From the NCBI RefSeq assembly GCF_009938205.1, contig NZ_AP019654.1, positions 1,302,001-1,366,000 on the forward strand: a stretch of 64,000 bases of DNA, in the 5' to 3' direction. The position numbers were made by a program, and so were the translations under genes. How positions within the stretch are numbered: the first letter of the stretch is position 1; each line of letters begins with the position of its first letter. Positions 9,404 to 19,753 of the stretch are shown in pieces. Source of the DNA: Vibrio panuliri (GTDB taxonomy: Bacteria > Pseudomonadota > Gammaproteobacteria > Enterobacterales > Vibrionaceae). Under the pieces are notes generated by a model that saw only the letters and a program-made list of their open reading frames with translations, ran no database searches and was not told the origin of the DNA.

Positions 9404-10300
9404 ATGAACAAATTGACTGGTTTGATTGCTGCTCCTCACACGCCATTTGATACAAACAACAAAGTGAACTTTGCTGCCATTGATCAAATAGCCGAACTTT
9501 TGATCGCACAGGGTGTGACTGGCGCTTATGTTTGTGGCACGACAGGTGAAGGCATTCACTGCTCAGTAGAAGAGCGTAAAGCGATCGCTGAGCGTTGGGT
9601 GAAAGCGGCTGATGGAAAACTGGATATTGTGCTTCACACTGGCGCTCTAAGCATTGCCGACTCGATTGAACTCACGCAGCATGCAGAGACTCTCGATATT
9701 TTAGCGACCTCAGCGATTGGCCCTTGTTTCTTTAAACCGGGTAGTGTCGATGACTTGGTGGAATATTGCGCTCAAGTTGCGGCCGCAGCACCATCAAAAG
9801 GCTTCTACTACTACCACTCTGGCATGTCAGGTGTAAATCTCGATCTAGAGCAGTTCTTGATCAAAGGTGAGCAACGCATTCCAAACTTGTCTGGCGCGAA
9901 GTTTAACAATATGGATCTCTACGAATACCAGCGCGCTGTGCGTGCTTGCGGTGGCAAATTTGACGTGCCATTTGGTGTCGATGAGTTCTTACCCGCCGGT
10001 TTAGCGGTTGGGGCGGTAGGTGCCGTGGGAAGTACTTATAACTACGCAGCACCTCTGTATCTAAAAATTATCGAAGCGTTTAACAAAGGTGACCAAGCTA
10101 CCGTTACGTCACTGATGGACAATGTTATTGCAATCATTCGCGTATTGGTGGAATACGGCGGTGTGGCGGCAGGTAAAGCAGCGATGCAACTGCACGGTAT
10201 TGATGCGGGTAATCCGCGTACACCGATTCGTTCTCTCACTGACGCACAAAAAGCTGACGTTGTCGCGAAGATGCGAGATGCAGGCTTTCTTAACCTGTAG
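9404..10300 (+). CDS. nanA: N-acetylneuraminate lyase
   Basis: This aldolase cleaves Neu5Ac to ManNAc and pyruvate in the cytoplasm. The 298-residue protein has the DHDPS/NAL class I fold: YVCGTTGEGIHCS near residue 45 is the pyruvate carboxylate loop, YYYHSGMSGVNL near 138 contains the catalytic tyrosine, and SGAKFNNMD near 164 contains the Schiff-base lysine. It is the last enzyme of the siaPQM-nanA operon; its products feed NanK and NanE encoded divergently. Start and ribosome-binding site are clear. Confidence 0.95.
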   Translation: MNKLTGLIAAPHTPFDTNNKVNFAAIDQIAELLIAQGVTGAYVCGTTGEGIHCSVEERKAIAERWVKAADGKLDIVLHTGALSIADSIELTQHAETLDILATSAIGPCFFKPGSVDDLVEYCAQVAAAAPSKGFYYYHSGMSGVNLDLEQFLIKGEQRIPNLSGAKFNNMDLYEYQRAVRACGGKFDVPFGVDEFLPAGLAVGAVGAVGSTYNYAAPLYLKIIEAFNKGDQATVTSLMDNVIAIIRVLVEYGGVAAGKAAMQLHGIDAGNPRTPIRSLTDAQKADVVAKMRDAGFLNL

Positions 10301-10325
10301 TTAAGGCTGACTGCTCAATTTAGTC

Positions 10326-10359
10326 GCTAGCAATAAAGGATAAATCTTTTATTGCTAGC
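10326..10359. repeat. Perfect 12-bp inverted repeat after nanA
   Basis: GCTAGCAATAAA at 10326-10337 and TTTATTGCTAGC at 10348-10359 are exact inverses around a 10-nt loop. It lacks a following T run; it could end or stabilise the nanA transcript, or act as an operator ahead of nanR. Confidence 0.55.
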
Positions 10360-10541
10360 CTAGTTGAAGGTGATATTTTCAGCACGAGCATCGACAAAAA
10401 AGTCTACTCACTCGCGTAATCGAAGATATTTACTTCAAGTAGTATGAATTCTAAAGCGTTTTGGCGGCAAACAGTGTCATTAACACGCTGATTTTGATAT
10501 TTTTGCGGCAGCAAAATGATGATGTTGACATGAGGCAACGT

Positions 10542-11375
10542 ATGGGCTCACCGAAAAATCTACTCGTTCGACTACGTTCGAACATCGAGCCGTTAAGCAA
10601 GAAATTGCGAGTGGTAGCGGAATATATTTCAGAAAACGCCAACGAGGTTCAGTATCAAACGATCACTGACTTAGCGCGTAATACCGCAACCAGTGAGGCG
10701 ACCGTGGTTCGCTTGTGCCGAGATATGGGCTACAAAGGTTACTCTGATTTTCGAATGGCACTTGCCGTTGATTTGTCCCAGTCCCAGCCTCTGAAACCAC
10801 AAGATCTTGAAGGTGATATTTGTGATGTCTCAGCGCAAAACGCATCAGCAGGTCTACTGGATACCGCAAAACTGATTGACCGCAAATCTCTTAGCCGTAT
10901 TTGTGAGCGTGTACATGAGGCAAAATTCATCAACTGTGTCGGGGTTGGTGCATCAAGTATTGTTGGTCGTTACTTAGCTTATCGCCTGCTACGAATTGGC
11001 AAAAAAGTCACCATGTTTGAAGATACACATATGGCGGCGATGAATGCGGTGCGTAGTGAGCAAGGTGATTTGTGGTTTGCTATCTCAAGCTCGGGTTCGA
11101 CACGCGAAGTGATTCATGCGGTTACTCAAGCATACGAGCGCGACATTCCTGTTATTGCGCTAACCAATATCAGTCACAGCCCATTGAGCGCTATTTGTTC
11201 TGAAATGCTGGTGGCAGCAAGACCGGAAGGGCCGCTAACTGGTGGGGCGTTTGCTTCTAAAGTTGGGGCGTTGTTACTGGTTGATGTGTTAGTGAACACC
11301 TTATTGGAGAACTACCCAGAGTATTCAGAGTCGGTATTGGATACTGCCAAGGTTGTTGTCCCGTTAATGAAATAA
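10542..11375 (+). CDS. nanR: RpiR/MurR-family regulator of sialic acid catabolism
   Basis: This 277-residue transcription factor has an N-terminal HTH_6 domain (TITDLARNTATSEATVVRLCRD near residues 45-65) and a C-terminal SIS sugar-phosphate-binding domain (GVGASSIVGRYLAYRLLRIGKK near 145; AISSSGSTREVI near 188). In Vibrio, the RpiR-type NanR represses the nan genes and responds to a pathway intermediate (established for V. cholerae and V. vulnificus). Start ATG 10542 is preceded by GAGG at six bases; ATG 10530 is an alternative. It lies directly downstream of nanA, as in V. cholerae. Confidence 0.88.
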   Translation: MGSPKNLLVRLRSNIEPLSKKLRVVAEYISENANEVQYQTITDLARNTATSEATVVRLCRDMGYKGYSDFRMALAVDLSQSQPLKPQDLEGDICDVSAQNASAGLLDTAKLIDRKSLSRICERVHEAKFINCVGVGASSIVGRYLAYRLLRIGKKVTMFEDTHMAAMNAVRSEQGDLWFAISSSGSTREVIHAVTQAYERDIPVIALTNISHSPLSAICSEMLVAARPEGPLTGGAFASKVGALLLVDVLVNTLLENYPEYSESVLDTAKVVVPLMK

Positions 11376-11420
11376 CCCGCTGATTTTATTATAAGCCTGC
11401 AGTGAGCGGGCTTTATTTTG
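11374..11420 (+). terminator. Probable terminator after nanR
   Basis: CCCGCT at 11376-11381 and AGCGGG at 11405-11410 can form a stem, followed by CTTTATTTT. The loop is long, so efficiency is uncertain. Confidence 0.5.
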
Positions 11421-11539
11421 CAGTTTTTATAAAGGAAATATTCTTCTTGTGATGTTGTAGTGGAAAATATTTTTGTTTTATTGCGGTGAGTAGTGACCAT
11501 CAGAGTCAATCCGCCGCGCTTAATAAGGAAATAGTGAAC

Positions 11540-12685
11540 ATGAAAGCATTTTATCCTGTATTACTGACGGTACCTTTGCTTGCTGCCTTCTCAGTGTCTG
11601 CGAATCAAACTTGGCCTGATTTACCAAAAGGGGTCAAAAATGGGGTGGGCGCTCAGGTAGACTCTAAACTTTATGTTGGTTTAGGCTCTTTGGGGCAAGA
11701 CTTCTACATGCTGGACTTAAAGCATCTGGACAAAGGTTGGCAAAAACAAGCCTCATTTACTGGCCCAGCAAGAGACGGTGCGACAGCATCAGTGGTTGGG
11801 GAGGATATTTACATTTTTGGCGGCTCTGGCAAAGCTGATGCCAATGCTAAATCCCCGGTTATCTTTGATACTGTCTATCGCTTTGATGCCAACGCGAACA
11901 CATGGTCGCAAGTCAAAACCACATCGCCCGTTGGCCTGTTAGGCGCGGCATCTTATTCTCCAGACAATCAACATGTTGTTTTCTTTGGTGGCTACAACAA
12001 ACCGCTTTTTGACCAATATTTATCTGACATTTTATCGACCGACCAAAAAGCTAACCCAGAAAAATGGCAACAGATTGTGGATGATTATATGGGGATGAAG
12101 CCGGTCGACTATCAGTGGAACCGCCAAGTTCTGAGCTTCGATCCTGCCTCTAATCAATGGCAAGAGTTAGGTCTCTCTCCGTACTTACCAAACTGTGGTA
12201 GCGCGCTCGTAGCCAGCAAGCAAAACGCTTTACTGATCAGTGGCGAAATTAAACCCGGTCTGCGCACCGCAGAAGTAAAAACCTATCAGTTTGGGCAAGC
12301 GCAACCTTGGATGAGTGAGCATCCGTTGCCGACACCTGAGTCACAACCTTTGCAAGAAGGGGTGGCAGGCGCATTTGCTGGGATAAGTAACGGCGCAGTG
12401 ATTGTTGCTGGTGGTGCCAATTTCCATGGTGCGAAACAGGCATTCGACAAAGGGAATATGTTTGCTCACAACGGGCTAGCAAAAGCATTTAACGCGCAAA
12501 CCTATGTATTTAAAGACGGCTCTTGGCAACAAGCGAATGATCTTGCCGAGGGTATTGCCTATGGGCTTTCCTTTACTGTCCCTGAAGGCGTACTTATGGT
12601 TGGTGGCGAAAAAGCAGATAAGTCTGCAAGTACCAAAGTAGCAATGCTGTCTTGGAATGGAAAGCAAGTTAAACAACAGGATTAA
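11540..12685 (+). CDS. nanM: Periplasmic kelch-repeat protein, N-acetylneuraminate epimerase-like
   Basis: This 381-residue protein resembles NanM (YjhT), a six-bladed kelch beta-propeller that equilibrates alpha- and beta-Neu5Ac in the periplasm and speeds use of free sialic acid. A signal peptide (1-20, ending FSVSA) begins at ATG 11540, which follows AAGGAA. Kelch-type repeats are visible, such as [12 protein letters not shown] near residue 90, [10 protein letters not shown] near 148, [13 protein letters not shown] near 290 and [10 protein letters not shown] near 355. A second kelch gene follows two bases after the stop. The exact reaction is inferred from family and context. Confidence 0.82.
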   Translation: MKAFYPVLLTVPLLAAFSVSANQTWPDLPKGVKNGVGAQVDSKLYVGLGSLGQDFYMLDLKHLDKGWQKQASFTGPARDGATASVVGEDIYIFGGSGKADANAKSPVIFDTVYRFDANANTWSQVKTTSPVGLLGAASYSPDNQHVVFFGGYNKPLFDQYLSDILSTDQKANPEKWQQIVDDYMGMKPVDYQWNRQVLSFDPASNQWQELGLSPYLPNCGSALVASKQNALLISGEIKPGLRTAEVKTYQFGQAQPWMSEHPLPTPESQPLQEGVAGAFAGISNGAVIVAGGANFHGAKQAFDKGNMFAHNGLAKAFNAQTYVFKDGSWQQANDLAEGIAYGLSFTVPEGVLMVGGEKADKSASTKVAMLSWNGKQVKQQD

Positions 12686-12687
12686 AC

Positions 12688-13743
12688 ATGAAGATGCAGT
12701 TTTTGCCATTGCCACCTTTACCCTTAGGTCTTAAGAATGGTGTCGCGTTCTCCCATCATGACTCTGTTTTTGCGGGGTTAGGTAGCATGGGTGAGCAGTG
12801 GTTGATGCTTGATTTAAATGAGCAACAACATTGGCAGCCAAAGGCTCCGTTTCCAGGTGTCGCTCGTAACGATGCAGTGTGTGTCCCTGTAAGAGGTGGT
12901 TGCTATGTGTTTTCTGGCGCAGGTACTACAACGGAGCTCGGGTATGCAACGGTGCTGGTTGATGGCTACTACTATGATTGCCAACAAGATAGCTGGCATT
13001 TAGTGACGGAAGATATTCCGGTCGGGTTGCTTGGCGGGGCGGGAATAGCAATAGATGACAGCCTTTATTTTGTTGGCGGCTACAACAAGGTGCAGTTTGA
13101 TGGCTTGATGGCACAACTTAGTGCATTGGAACGACAAGCTTCCCCCGATCTTAAACAGGCAACCTTGGTTGAATTTATGTCTCGTCCTATTGAAGAGTAT
13201 CAATGGAACCAGCAAATTTACCGTTTTGATTGCAAGAGTCAGCAGTGGAGCCGAGTGGCTGAAAATCCATTCCAAGCCAACTGTGGTGCGGGTGTTTTTC
13301 GCAGTGATGGTACGTTGACATTGGTTGAAGGGGAGGTGAAACCGGGACTGCGTAGCTTACATACCAAACAGCTCACATTTGAGGCGGGTCAGTTAACTTC
13401 CAGTAGCTACTTGCCATCAATTGTAGAAGATGACCCGAAACATGAAGGACTTGCGGGAGCATTTTGTGGCGACGTGAATGGTTTGTGGATTGTCGCTGGT
13501 GGCGCCTATTTTATTGGCAGTCAAAGTAACTACCGGACTGAGCAGTACTATAGCCATCAAGGTTTAAGCAAAACCTTCACCGATAATGTTTGGTGTTTTG
13601 ATGGTTGTGAGTGGCAACATGCAGGGCAACTACCTCAGGGTTGTGCCTATGGCGCCGCCGTCACGACATCACAAGGGATGGCAATGATTGGCGGTGAGTC
13701 ACCACAAGGTGACGCTATGACCGAATGCTATTTATTGATCTAG
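12688..13743 (+). CDS. Second kelch-repeat NanM-like protein without signal peptide
   Basis: This 351-residue protein aligns along its length with the preceding kelch protein (shared GLKNGV, GSMG/GSLG, GVARN, PVGLLGGAG, GGYNK and GEVKPGLR motifs) but starts directly with MKMQFLPLPPLPLG and has no signal peptide, so it is predicted to be cytoplasmic. Two bases separate it from nanM; the pair look like a tandem duplication with altered location. A cytoplasmic sialate mutarotase is plausible, because NanA releases and uses particular anomers, but this is inference. V. cholerae has a similar tandem kelch pair beside nanR. Confidence 0.78.
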   Translation: MKMQFLPLPPLPLGLKNGVAFSHHDSVFAGLGSMGEQWLMLDLNEQQHWQPKAPFPGVARNDAVCVPVRGGCYVFSGAGTTTELGYATVLVDGYYYDCQQDSWHLVTEDIPVGLLGGAGIAIDDSLYFVGGYNKVQFDGLMAQLSALERQASPDLKQATLVEFMSRPIEEYQWNQQIYRFDCKSQQWSRVAENPFQANCGAGVFRSDGTLTLVEGEVKPGLRSLHTKQLTFEAGQLTSSSYLPSIVEDDPKHEGLAGAFCGDVNGLWIVAGGAYFIGSQSNYRTEQYYSHQGLSKTFTDNVWCFDGCEWQHAGQLPQGCAYGAAVTTSQGMAMIGGESPQGDAMTECYLLI

Positions 13744-13761
13744 CATTTCTTTCTTTGCTCA

Positions 13762-13799
13762 AAAGCCCGATATCCTTTGGTTAGGTATCGGGCTTTTTT
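13762..13799. terminator. Bidirectional terminator between the kelch pair and the chemoreceptor
   Basis: AAAAGCCCGATATC and GGTATCGGGCTTTTTT form a long stem with T runs on both strands, serving the rightward kelch genes and the leftward chemoreceptor gene. Confidence 0.88.
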
Positions 13800-13840
13800 A
13801 CTGATAGTGGTGGGTGCTTAGTCGCGTCAACCGGGCGTTA

Positions 13841-15838
13841 TTACGCCAGCTTAAATCTATCTAGCTGTTCTTTTAGTTCATCAGCCTCGGCTTGATAGCC
13901 ATTGACGATGTGGTTTAAATCATCTGCTTGGCTGCTGGTTTGATGGGCGATTTCATTAAGAATATCGACGTCTTTATCAATCGCTTCACACGCTTTAGAT
14001 TGTTCAATGGTTGATTGAGCGATGGAGCTAATATGGCTGTCGACTTGCTCAATGCTCGCCTCAAGCATTGAAACGCTTTCATTTACATGTTTGACGGAGG
14101 CAAAAGTAACATCACTGGCTTGTTTACTCTTTGTCATACTCTCAACGGAGAAGCGGGTTTTTTCGCTGATTTTTGCCAATAGTTTTTCAATATTCTCTGT
14201 CGCTTCTTGGCTGCGCTGGGCCAAATCTCTCACTTCGGAAGAAACTACCGCAAAACCTCTGCCGTGTTCACCAGCACGCGCAGCTTCAATTGCAGCATTG
14301 AGTGCCAGTAGATTGGTTTGTTCAGATACACCATTAATGGTTTCGACAATTTGACCAATACTTTGAGTGTCGTTTGCCAGCTCTGACATGCACTGTTCTG
14401 TCGCATTGATTTGATCAATAAGACTCTGTACCGATTCAAATGAACGTTCGCTTTGTTGCTGACATGCTTGAACTTGCTGGTTCATAGCATTGGTGTCGTC
14501 CATTGCCCGTTCTGCTGATTCGGCAATGCCTACACTTGATTGAGCCAGTTCGGTCATGGCGGTCGCGATGTTGTCACATTTAGCGATGGTGGAATGGCTA
14601 CTTCGTTCAAGTTGCTCCGCCGAACTGACAATACGCACTAAACGTTCGGTGTTGTGGTCATTCGTTTTGGTAACCTCAAATAATAAATGCTTGAGGTTAC
14701 TAATTAATTTATTGATGTTCCCAGCTATCGACGATATTTCGTCATGTCCACTCGAGTTCAACTGGCACGTGAGATCTTTTTGCTCAGACATTGCATTAAG
14801 ATCAGATTTGATTTTCCCGACGCGATGTCTGAGACCTGAGACAACGAGGAAAAGTAACAGGCCAATGAGCAGTGCGCCAACCGCGGTTCCGACAACCAAC
14901 AAGTTGCGATTAAAAATGGACTGAGCAGAGACGTTGGAAGCATATGTTTGCATATCATCTTGAACCGCATTGCGCAGTTGATTTAACAGTCCGATACGTT
15001 TGGTTGCCATCGGAAACCAGTCAGTTGCTTTAGGACCTTGGATAGCATCGAGGGTGTTGCTTTGAGACAAAAATTGCTGCTGGATTTTTTCGACATCTTG
15101 CCAAGCACTATTGGTTTGAAGTTGGCTTAGTTGGTTGAGGAACTCATCTGGCATAATGATTTTTGCACTGCGCTGAGCATAGTCACCGGATTGAATATAC
15201 CCTTTGATATTGGCATAAACCACTGGGCTCGCACTGCCGCGTGCAAACACGCCATTTAATGCCCCTCGAACTTGTCCAGCACGTTCTTTCATAATCACAA
15301 CAGAGATAAGAGATTTACCTAAAGCGCTGAGTTCATGACTGCGAGTTTCACTGATCAGCAAGTCGATATTATCGATAATGAGTTGGTTTAGATTGGAGTA
15401 ATAACCAAAGGGTGCTATCTGCGGTTGCAACTGGTCAACGCCTTGACGCACTTGAGACAAGCGGGCGAGTTGTTTATCAATATCGATAAGCAATGTATTG
15501 ATTAAGCTGCTTGGCAATACCGTGGACTTAAACTGCTTTAAATTGTTTAACGTGTTATCCACTTTGGTGCGCTGTTTGCTGAGGTTATTGACTATCTCGG
15601 GATTCCCTTTACTACCCAGCACCCCTGCAGTTAAGCCTCGCTCAACCGCGAGGTTATGAGCCAAATCATCATAGCGAATCACTAAGTTCACCAGTTGCTC
15701 ATCTTTGATCGTCGTTTGTGACTTAGCATTTAGAGCGATTATGTCCAGAACGGCGAGAGTAACGGCAATCGTGACTGGAATTGTTACCGCAAAACTCACA
15801 ATTAAATAAAGAGGAAAGCGACGTAGAATCGATTGCAT
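13841..15838 (-). CDS. Methyl-accepting chemotaxis protein with NIT sensor domain
   Basis: This is a 665-residue chemoreceptor. Order: TM1 (about 10-32), a periplasmic NIT (nitrate- and nitrite-sensing type) domain (about 50-290, with [20 protein letters not shown] and the helical [13 protein letters not shown]), TM2 (about 312-335), HAMP (about 335-390) and the signalling domain. The highly conserved hairpin tip, with [19 protein letters not shown] and [12 protein letters not shown], is near residues 500-535. It should signal to CheA/CheW. The NIT name comes from known nitrate sensors; the ligand here cannot be read from sequence. The gene stands alone between the sialic acid and phosphonate clusters. 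Confidence 0.9.
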   Translation of the reverse strand: MQSILRRFPLYLIVSFAVTIPVTIAVTLAVLDIIALNAKSQTTIKDEQLVNLVIRYDDLAHNLAVERGLTAGVLGSKGNPEIVNNLSKQRTKVDNTLNNLKQFKSTVLPSSLINTLLIDIDKQLARLSQVRQGVDQLQPQIAPFGYYSNLNQLIIDNIDLLISETRSHELSALGKSLISVVIMKERAGQVRGALNGVFARGSASPVVYANIKGYIQSGDYAQRSAKIIMPDEFLNQLSQLQTNSAWQDVEKIQQQFLSQSNTLDAIQGPKATDWFPMATKRIGLLNQLRNAVQDDMQTYASNVSAQSIFNRNLLVVGTAVGALLIGLLLFLVVSGLRHRVGKIKSDLNAMSEQKDLTCQLNSSGHDEISSIAGNINKLISNLKHLLFEVTKTNDHNTERLVRIVSSAEQLERSSHSTIAKCDNIATAMTELAQSSVGIAESAERAMDDTNAMNQQVQACQQQSERSFESVQSLIDQINATEQCMSELANDTQSIGQIVETINGVSEQTNLLALNAAIEAARAGEHGRGFAVVSSEVRDLAQRSQEATENIEKLLAKISEKTRFSVESMTKSKQASDVTFASVKHVNESVSMLEASIEQVDSHISSIAQSTIEQSKACEAIDKDVDILNEIAHQTSSQADDLNHIVNGYQAEADELKEQLDRFKLA

Positions 15839-16100
15839 GTTGTTTGTCTCCCTGACGCAATTACAAGCAAATATCTTTCATTAGTGTAGTTGTGTATTTT
15901 CTAGTACTAAAGTGTTACTAATTGGTAAATTATCAGAGAGTGATTTTGTAAGCATTTTTGTTGTAATTTCATTGCGAATTGGTGAGTTTGCGCAAGCTTT
16001 GCTTATGAAATAGCGATGTTTGATTGTTAAGTGAGGAGTTGGATTACTGACCGTTGTACCGCAGCAATCCAACTGGAATGGTTTGTTGGAATGAGGTGGG

Positions 16101-16937
16101 TTAAGGTTTCTCCCCAAGTGCTAGACGGCGCTCAATATCAACAATAACTTGCGGTAAATCGGATATTGTATCAATGAGGTAGTGTGGCTTGGCTGCCAGC
16201 ATTTTGCTGCGGGCTTTTTCCCTTGCGCTATGCAAGGTTGCTTGATCCGCGTGCAAGTAATCTTGATAGGTGAGCCCAGCTTCGTTACCCGAAAGCAACA
16301 GTCCAACTGTCCACATCCCCGCGTTGTGCCCTTCTTCAATTCCCGGCACCGCATCATCCACTTTAATACAGCATTTGACATTGGTGACACCCAGTTCAAT
16401 GGCATTTTTGAGTGCCATAAATGGAGCAGGGCGCCCGCCTTGAGGTAAGTCATCAGTCGCGACTATGTAGTCTGGATAATAGCCATATTGAGCCGCAGCA
16501 GGCACAAGCACATCCATCACCTGACGTGGATAACCCGAGCAAGAACCGATTTTTATCCCTTTTGCTTTAAGGTTATTGACGACTTCTACTGCATTGAGAA
16601 TAGGTTCTGCATGATCAGTCACTTTGGCTATTTGTAGCGGCATAAATGCCGCGTAGATTTTGTCGATATCCTCGGTTGTCATTGCTTGACCAAATTGAGC
16701 TTGCCAACGAGATGCTACCGAAGGAATACGCCCAACGGCTTGGATGTGGTCCCACTTGCCGATGCCCATTGGTTGGCGAGCTTCATCGAGTGTAATCTCA
16801 AAGTCAAAACCAAGCTTAAACGCTTCGACAAAGATGGTGGTCGGAGCAAAGGATCCAAAGTCCACGATGGTGCCAGCCCAATCAAAAATAACGGCTTGAA
16901 TGGCCGAGTGCGTGTCCAGTGTTTGCTTCAAAGTCAT
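16101..16937 (-). CDS. phnX: Phosphonoacetaldehyde hydrolase
   Basis: The enzyme cleaves phosphonoacetaldehyde to acetaldehyde and phosphate, the last step of 2-aminoethylphosphonate breakdown. It is a 278-residue HAD-superfamily protein. The nucleophile motif [16 protein letters not shown] gives Asp19, and MGIGKWDHI gives the Schiff-base lysine (about Lys61) that distinguishes PhnX from other HAD hydrolases. Motif III is [12 protein letters not shown] near residue 190. AGGA precedes the ATG. It is the last gene of the leftward phnW-pbfA-phnX operon. Confidence 0.95.
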   Translation of the reverse strand: MTLKQTLDTHSAIQAVIFDWAGTIVDFGSFAPTTIFVEAFKLGFDFEITLDEARQPMGIGKWDHIQAVGRIPSVASRWQAQFGQAMTTEDIDKIYAAFMPLQIAKVTDHAEPILNAVEVVNNLKAKGIKIGSCSGYPRQVMDVLVPAAAQYGYYPDYIVATDDLPQGGRPAPFMALKNAIELGVTNVKCCIKVDDAVPGIEEGHNAGMWTVGLLLSGNEAGLTYQDYLHADQATLHSAREKARSKMLAAKPHYLIDTISDLPQVIVDIERRLALGEKP

Positions 16938-16946
16938 ATTCAGTTC

Positions 16947-18332
16947 CTAATTTTGTTTGCTGCATACCGAGGCGATTGCCTGTTCAAAGATATGTAATGC
17001 TTGGGAGAGTTGTTCTCGAGAGATAATTAATGGCGGACTAAGTTGAATCACATTGCCTTGTGAAACTTTGAAACTGAGCCCATTTTGCAGGCACTGATAA
17101 AGCACCGTTTCGGCTTGTTCAAAGGTACGCTGTTTCGTTGTGCGATCAGTGACCAACTCAACTCCCCACAGCAACCCGATGCCGCGCACGTCGCCTATGA
17201 GAGGATATTTCTCCTTCATTGCCATCAGTTGCTGACGCATAAATTTGCTGTCAGCACGTGTTTTTTCAAGCAGTTGCAGTTGTTCTATCACTTCAATGGT
17301 GGCGAGTGCTGCTGCGCAACCAAGTGGGCTTTTTTCATGGGTATAGTGTCCCATGGAGATTTGAGCTGCGGTGTTATACTTGTCTTTGGTGATCATGGCT
17401 GCGATCGGGACTAAACCGCCGCCTAACCCTTTGCCAATACACAAGATATCCGGCTCGATGCCGTAAGCTTGGTAAGTAAACCATTCGCCACTTCGCCCCA
17501 TACCATTGGGAATATCATCAATAATCAGCATCACCTGATGTTTATCGCATATCTCCCGAATGCGTCGCCAGTATGCTTGGCTAGGCACTTGCACATCCGT
17601 ATTACGGACCGCTTCAGCGATAAATGCGCCGATGCCTCCCTCTTTTTCAATCACATACTCAAGGTAGTCGGCATAGTGCACATCGCTGTAATGATCGCTC
17701 CCTTCATGCATAGGAAACGCGCCCCGATAAGAGACCGGAGGTGGGATGCGTTCGACTCCTGCCATTAACGGCCCCATACCGTGGCGAAAACAAGCCTCGC
17801 CACCGACGGAGATAGCATCAAGCGAAGCGCCATGAAATGAGTCCCAGAGTGAGACCACTTTCGCATTACCAGTGATATGCCGCGCCAGTTTAAGCGCCAT
17901 ACCGACAGCGGACGTGCCCCCAGGAGCAAACAGCACTCGCTTTAACTCCCCGCCACATATCTGGGTGAGCTTCTCTGCACACTCTACTGCTATCTGGTTA
18001 GTGAAACGGCGTGGAGAAAACGGCAACTTGGTAATTTGCTGAGTGACTCGCTCAATAAGGTGTGGGTGACCGTATCCTAGTTGATGAACATTATTGCCAT
18101 GGAAATCCATATAGCGTTTTCCTGCGCTATCTTGGATATAGATACCTTCTGCGTGTTCAAGGCTATCTAAGCAAGGGGTCGACATGGATTGGTGCAAGAA
18201 TACGTTTGCATCACGCTCTAACAGGTTGTGTGTTCGACTGTCTGTAATAGAGGCGCACCACTTGCTGCGTGCGTGAGTGGTATTGATATCGCCTTCACTG
18301 CGAAACAGGGTGAGTGTGTTGTCTTGTTCCAT
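16947..18332 (-). CDS. pbfA: (R)-1-hydroxy-2-aminoethylphosphonate ammonia-lyase, PLP-dependent
   Basis: This class III aminotransferase-fold protein lies between phnW and phnX, the arrangement described for PbfA of Vibrio splendidus, which converts (R)-1-hydroxy-2-aminoethylphosphonate to phosphonoacetaldehyde and ammonia and so widens the pathway. The PLP lysine is in CIGKGLGGG (about Lys301), with the cofactor-binding acidic pair in LIIDDIPNGMG nearby and the phosphate-binding stretch PGGTSAVGMALKLA near residue 140. Start 18332 (461 aa) is chosen because AAGGA is six bases upstream; ATG 18335 is adjacent. A longer in-frame ORF to 18404 would overlap phnW and is rejected. A general aminotransferase role cannot be excluded from sequence alone. 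Confidence 0.86.
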   Translation of the reverse strand: MEQDNTLTLFRSEGDINTTHARSKWCASITDSRTHNLLERDANVFLHQSMSTPCLDSLEHAEGIYIQDSAGKRYMDFHGNNVHQLGYGHPHLIERVTQQITKLPFSPRRFTNQIAVECAEKLTQICGGELKRVLFAPGGTSAVGMALKLARHITGNAKVVSLWDSFHGASLDAISVGGEACFRHGMGPLMAGVERIPPPVSYRGAFPMHEGSDHYSDVHYADYLEYVIEKEGGIGAFIAEAVRNTDVQVPSQAYWRRIREICDKHQVMLIIDDIPNGMGRSGEWFTYQAYGIEPDILCIGKGLGGGLVPIAAMITKDKYNTAAQISMGHYTHEKSPLGCAAALATIEVIEQLQLLEKTRADSKFMRQQLMAMKEKYPLIGDVRGIGLLWGVELVTDRTTKQRTFEQAETVLYQCLQNGLSFKVSQGNVIQLSPPLIISREQLSQALHIFEQAIASVCSKQN

Positions 18333-18363
18333 CATAGTTCCTTGAATGGGGTGTAATCTGTCA

Positions 18364-19467
18364 CTAGCTCTGCTGCCAATACATTGCATGGCGAACCGCT
18401 TCAATTAGGCGTTCGATATCTTGCGGGTATACCTCACCAATATTGCCGATGCGAAAACAGTCTGCATTGGAGACTTTTCCGGGATAGATAACAAAGCCCT
18501 TCGCCTTAAGTTGCTGATAGAATTGCTTAAACTGGTAGTCGCTATGCTGGGGCGAATAGAATGAGGTGATGATCGGTGAGTGGAGCTTTTCATCGAGAAG
18601 TGGGGTAAATCCCAACGCCTTCATTCCCGCAACCAAGGTTTTTTGATTGGTTTTGTAGCGTAAATGACGCGCTGGTATTCCGCCTTCTTGCTCTAGCTCA
18701 ATCAGCGCTTGATAGAACGCTCGAACGGTGTGAGTTGGTGAGGTAAAGCGCCATTTACCATGATTGTTTTGCATGCATTGCCATTGGTCATAGAGATCAA
18801 GACTCAACGAGCGGGCTTGGCCCTGACAAGTTTCCAACTCATTTTGCTTAGCAATCACAAAGCCAAATCCCGGCACACCTTGTATGCACTTGTTCGCCGA
18901 GCTGATCATAAAATCGACACCCATGTCACCAATGTCGAATGGGATCCCACCAAAGCTCGACATTGCATCTAAGATGACCACTTTATGGTATCGCTTTGCG
19001 AGGCTCGCAAATGATGCCACAGGGTTTAACATACCCGTGGTCGTTTCGCAGTGGACAATGGCGACATGGCTGATGTGTGGGTCTTGCATCAGCACTTGCT
19101 CAACGTCAGCGAGATCGGGATGCTGAGTCTCGACGGGAGTGACCGTGACACAAGGAATATTTAAGTAGTGAGCGATTTGGGCAATGCGAGCGCCATACGC
19201 GCCATTATCAATCACCAGCAGTTTACCATTAGCAGGTATGACGCTGCCGATGGTCGCTTCAACTGATGCCGTACCACTGCCTTGCATAAGTACACTGGTA
19301 TAACCTTGGTGCTGGGTTGCTAAGGTGACTAATTTACGGCGAATTACCTCGACAATGTCTTTGTTGTATTCATCATCCCATGTACACCAATCTTTCAGCA
19401 TGGCCTGACGTACGGTCGTAGAGGTCGATAGTGGCCCAGGCGTAAGTAGTAGATAGTCGTTGTTCAT
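18364..19467 (-). CDS. phnW: 2-aminoethylphosphonate--pyruvate transaminase
   Basis: The enzyme transfers the amino group of AEP to pyruvate, giving phosphonoacetaldehyde and alanine. It is a class V PLP aminotransferase of 367 residues. It begins with the typical [27 protein letters not shown] near residue 64 is the cofactor loop, [12 protein letters not shown] near 168 holds the PLP-binding aspartate, and [12 protein letters not shown] near 190 holds the Schiff-base lysine. AAGGGAT precedes the ATG. It is the first gene of the leftward operon; a candidate PhnR operator lies 24 bp upstream. Confidence 0.95.
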   Translation of the reverse strand: MNNDYLLLTPGPLSTSTTVRQAMLKDWCTWDDEYNKDIVEVIRRKLVTLATQHQGYTSVLMQGSGTASVEATIGSVIPANGKLLVIDNGAYGARIAQIAHYLNIPCVTVTPVETQHPDLADVEQVLMQDPHISHVAIVHCETTTGMLNPVASFASLAKRYHKVVILDAMSSFGGIPFDIGDMGVDFMISSANKCIQGVPGFGFVIAKQNELETCQGQARSLSLDLYDQWQCMQNNHGKWRFTSPTHTVRAFYQALIELEQEGGIPARHLRYKTNQKTLVAGMKALGFTPLLDEKLHSPIITSFYSPQHSDYQFKQFYQQLKAKGFVIYPGKVSNADCFRIGNIGEVYPQDIERLIEAVRHAMYWQQS

Positions 19468-19490
19468 CTTATATCCCTTTATTTTTAATT

Positions 19491-19502
19491 TGGTCTACAC
19501 CA
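19491..19502. promoter_or_regulatory. Candidate PhnR operator upstream of phnW
   Basis: TGGTCTACACCA fits TGGT-N-TA-N-ACCA, the pattern expected for the HutC subfamily of GntR regulators (core GT-N-TA-N-AC). Related sites precede the binding-protein and ATPase genes of the AEP transporter. Confidence 0.6.
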
Positions 19503-19753
19503 GATAAGATTACTTTAGCAGCGACTCAATTGGCGGGTAAATAGTCAGCCAGTCAACTTCATAAAAGTTTCATTTTTCTTGAGGTACGCGAACGGATTGG
19601 GGTAAGCGGGATAGGGAACATTTTCTAACGGTGAGCGTTAGTTTTGCTCGCTCGCTGGTTTTATCGCCAACGCATAAAGTGATACGTAGGCAAGTCACTA
19701 GGCTCAAGTAGCGCTGGATATTGCTTGTAATCCCTATCACGAAGGAAAGAATA

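Noticed and set aside
15881..16117. 78-codon leftward ORF between phnX and the chemoreceptor gene
   Set aside because: It overlaps the phnX end, lacks a ribosome-binding site and covers the chemoreceptor promoter region.
18333..18404. N-terminal extension of PbfA into phnW
   Set aside because: The extension overlaps phnW coding sequence and lacks ribosome-binding support; ATG 18332 has a well-placed AAGGA.
19625..19641. CTAACG-GTGAG-CGTTAG hairpin as a terminator in the phnW/FAD-oxidase gap
   Set aside because: The region is between divergent genes, so no transcript needs ending there; the stem is short. An operator role is possible but unsupported.
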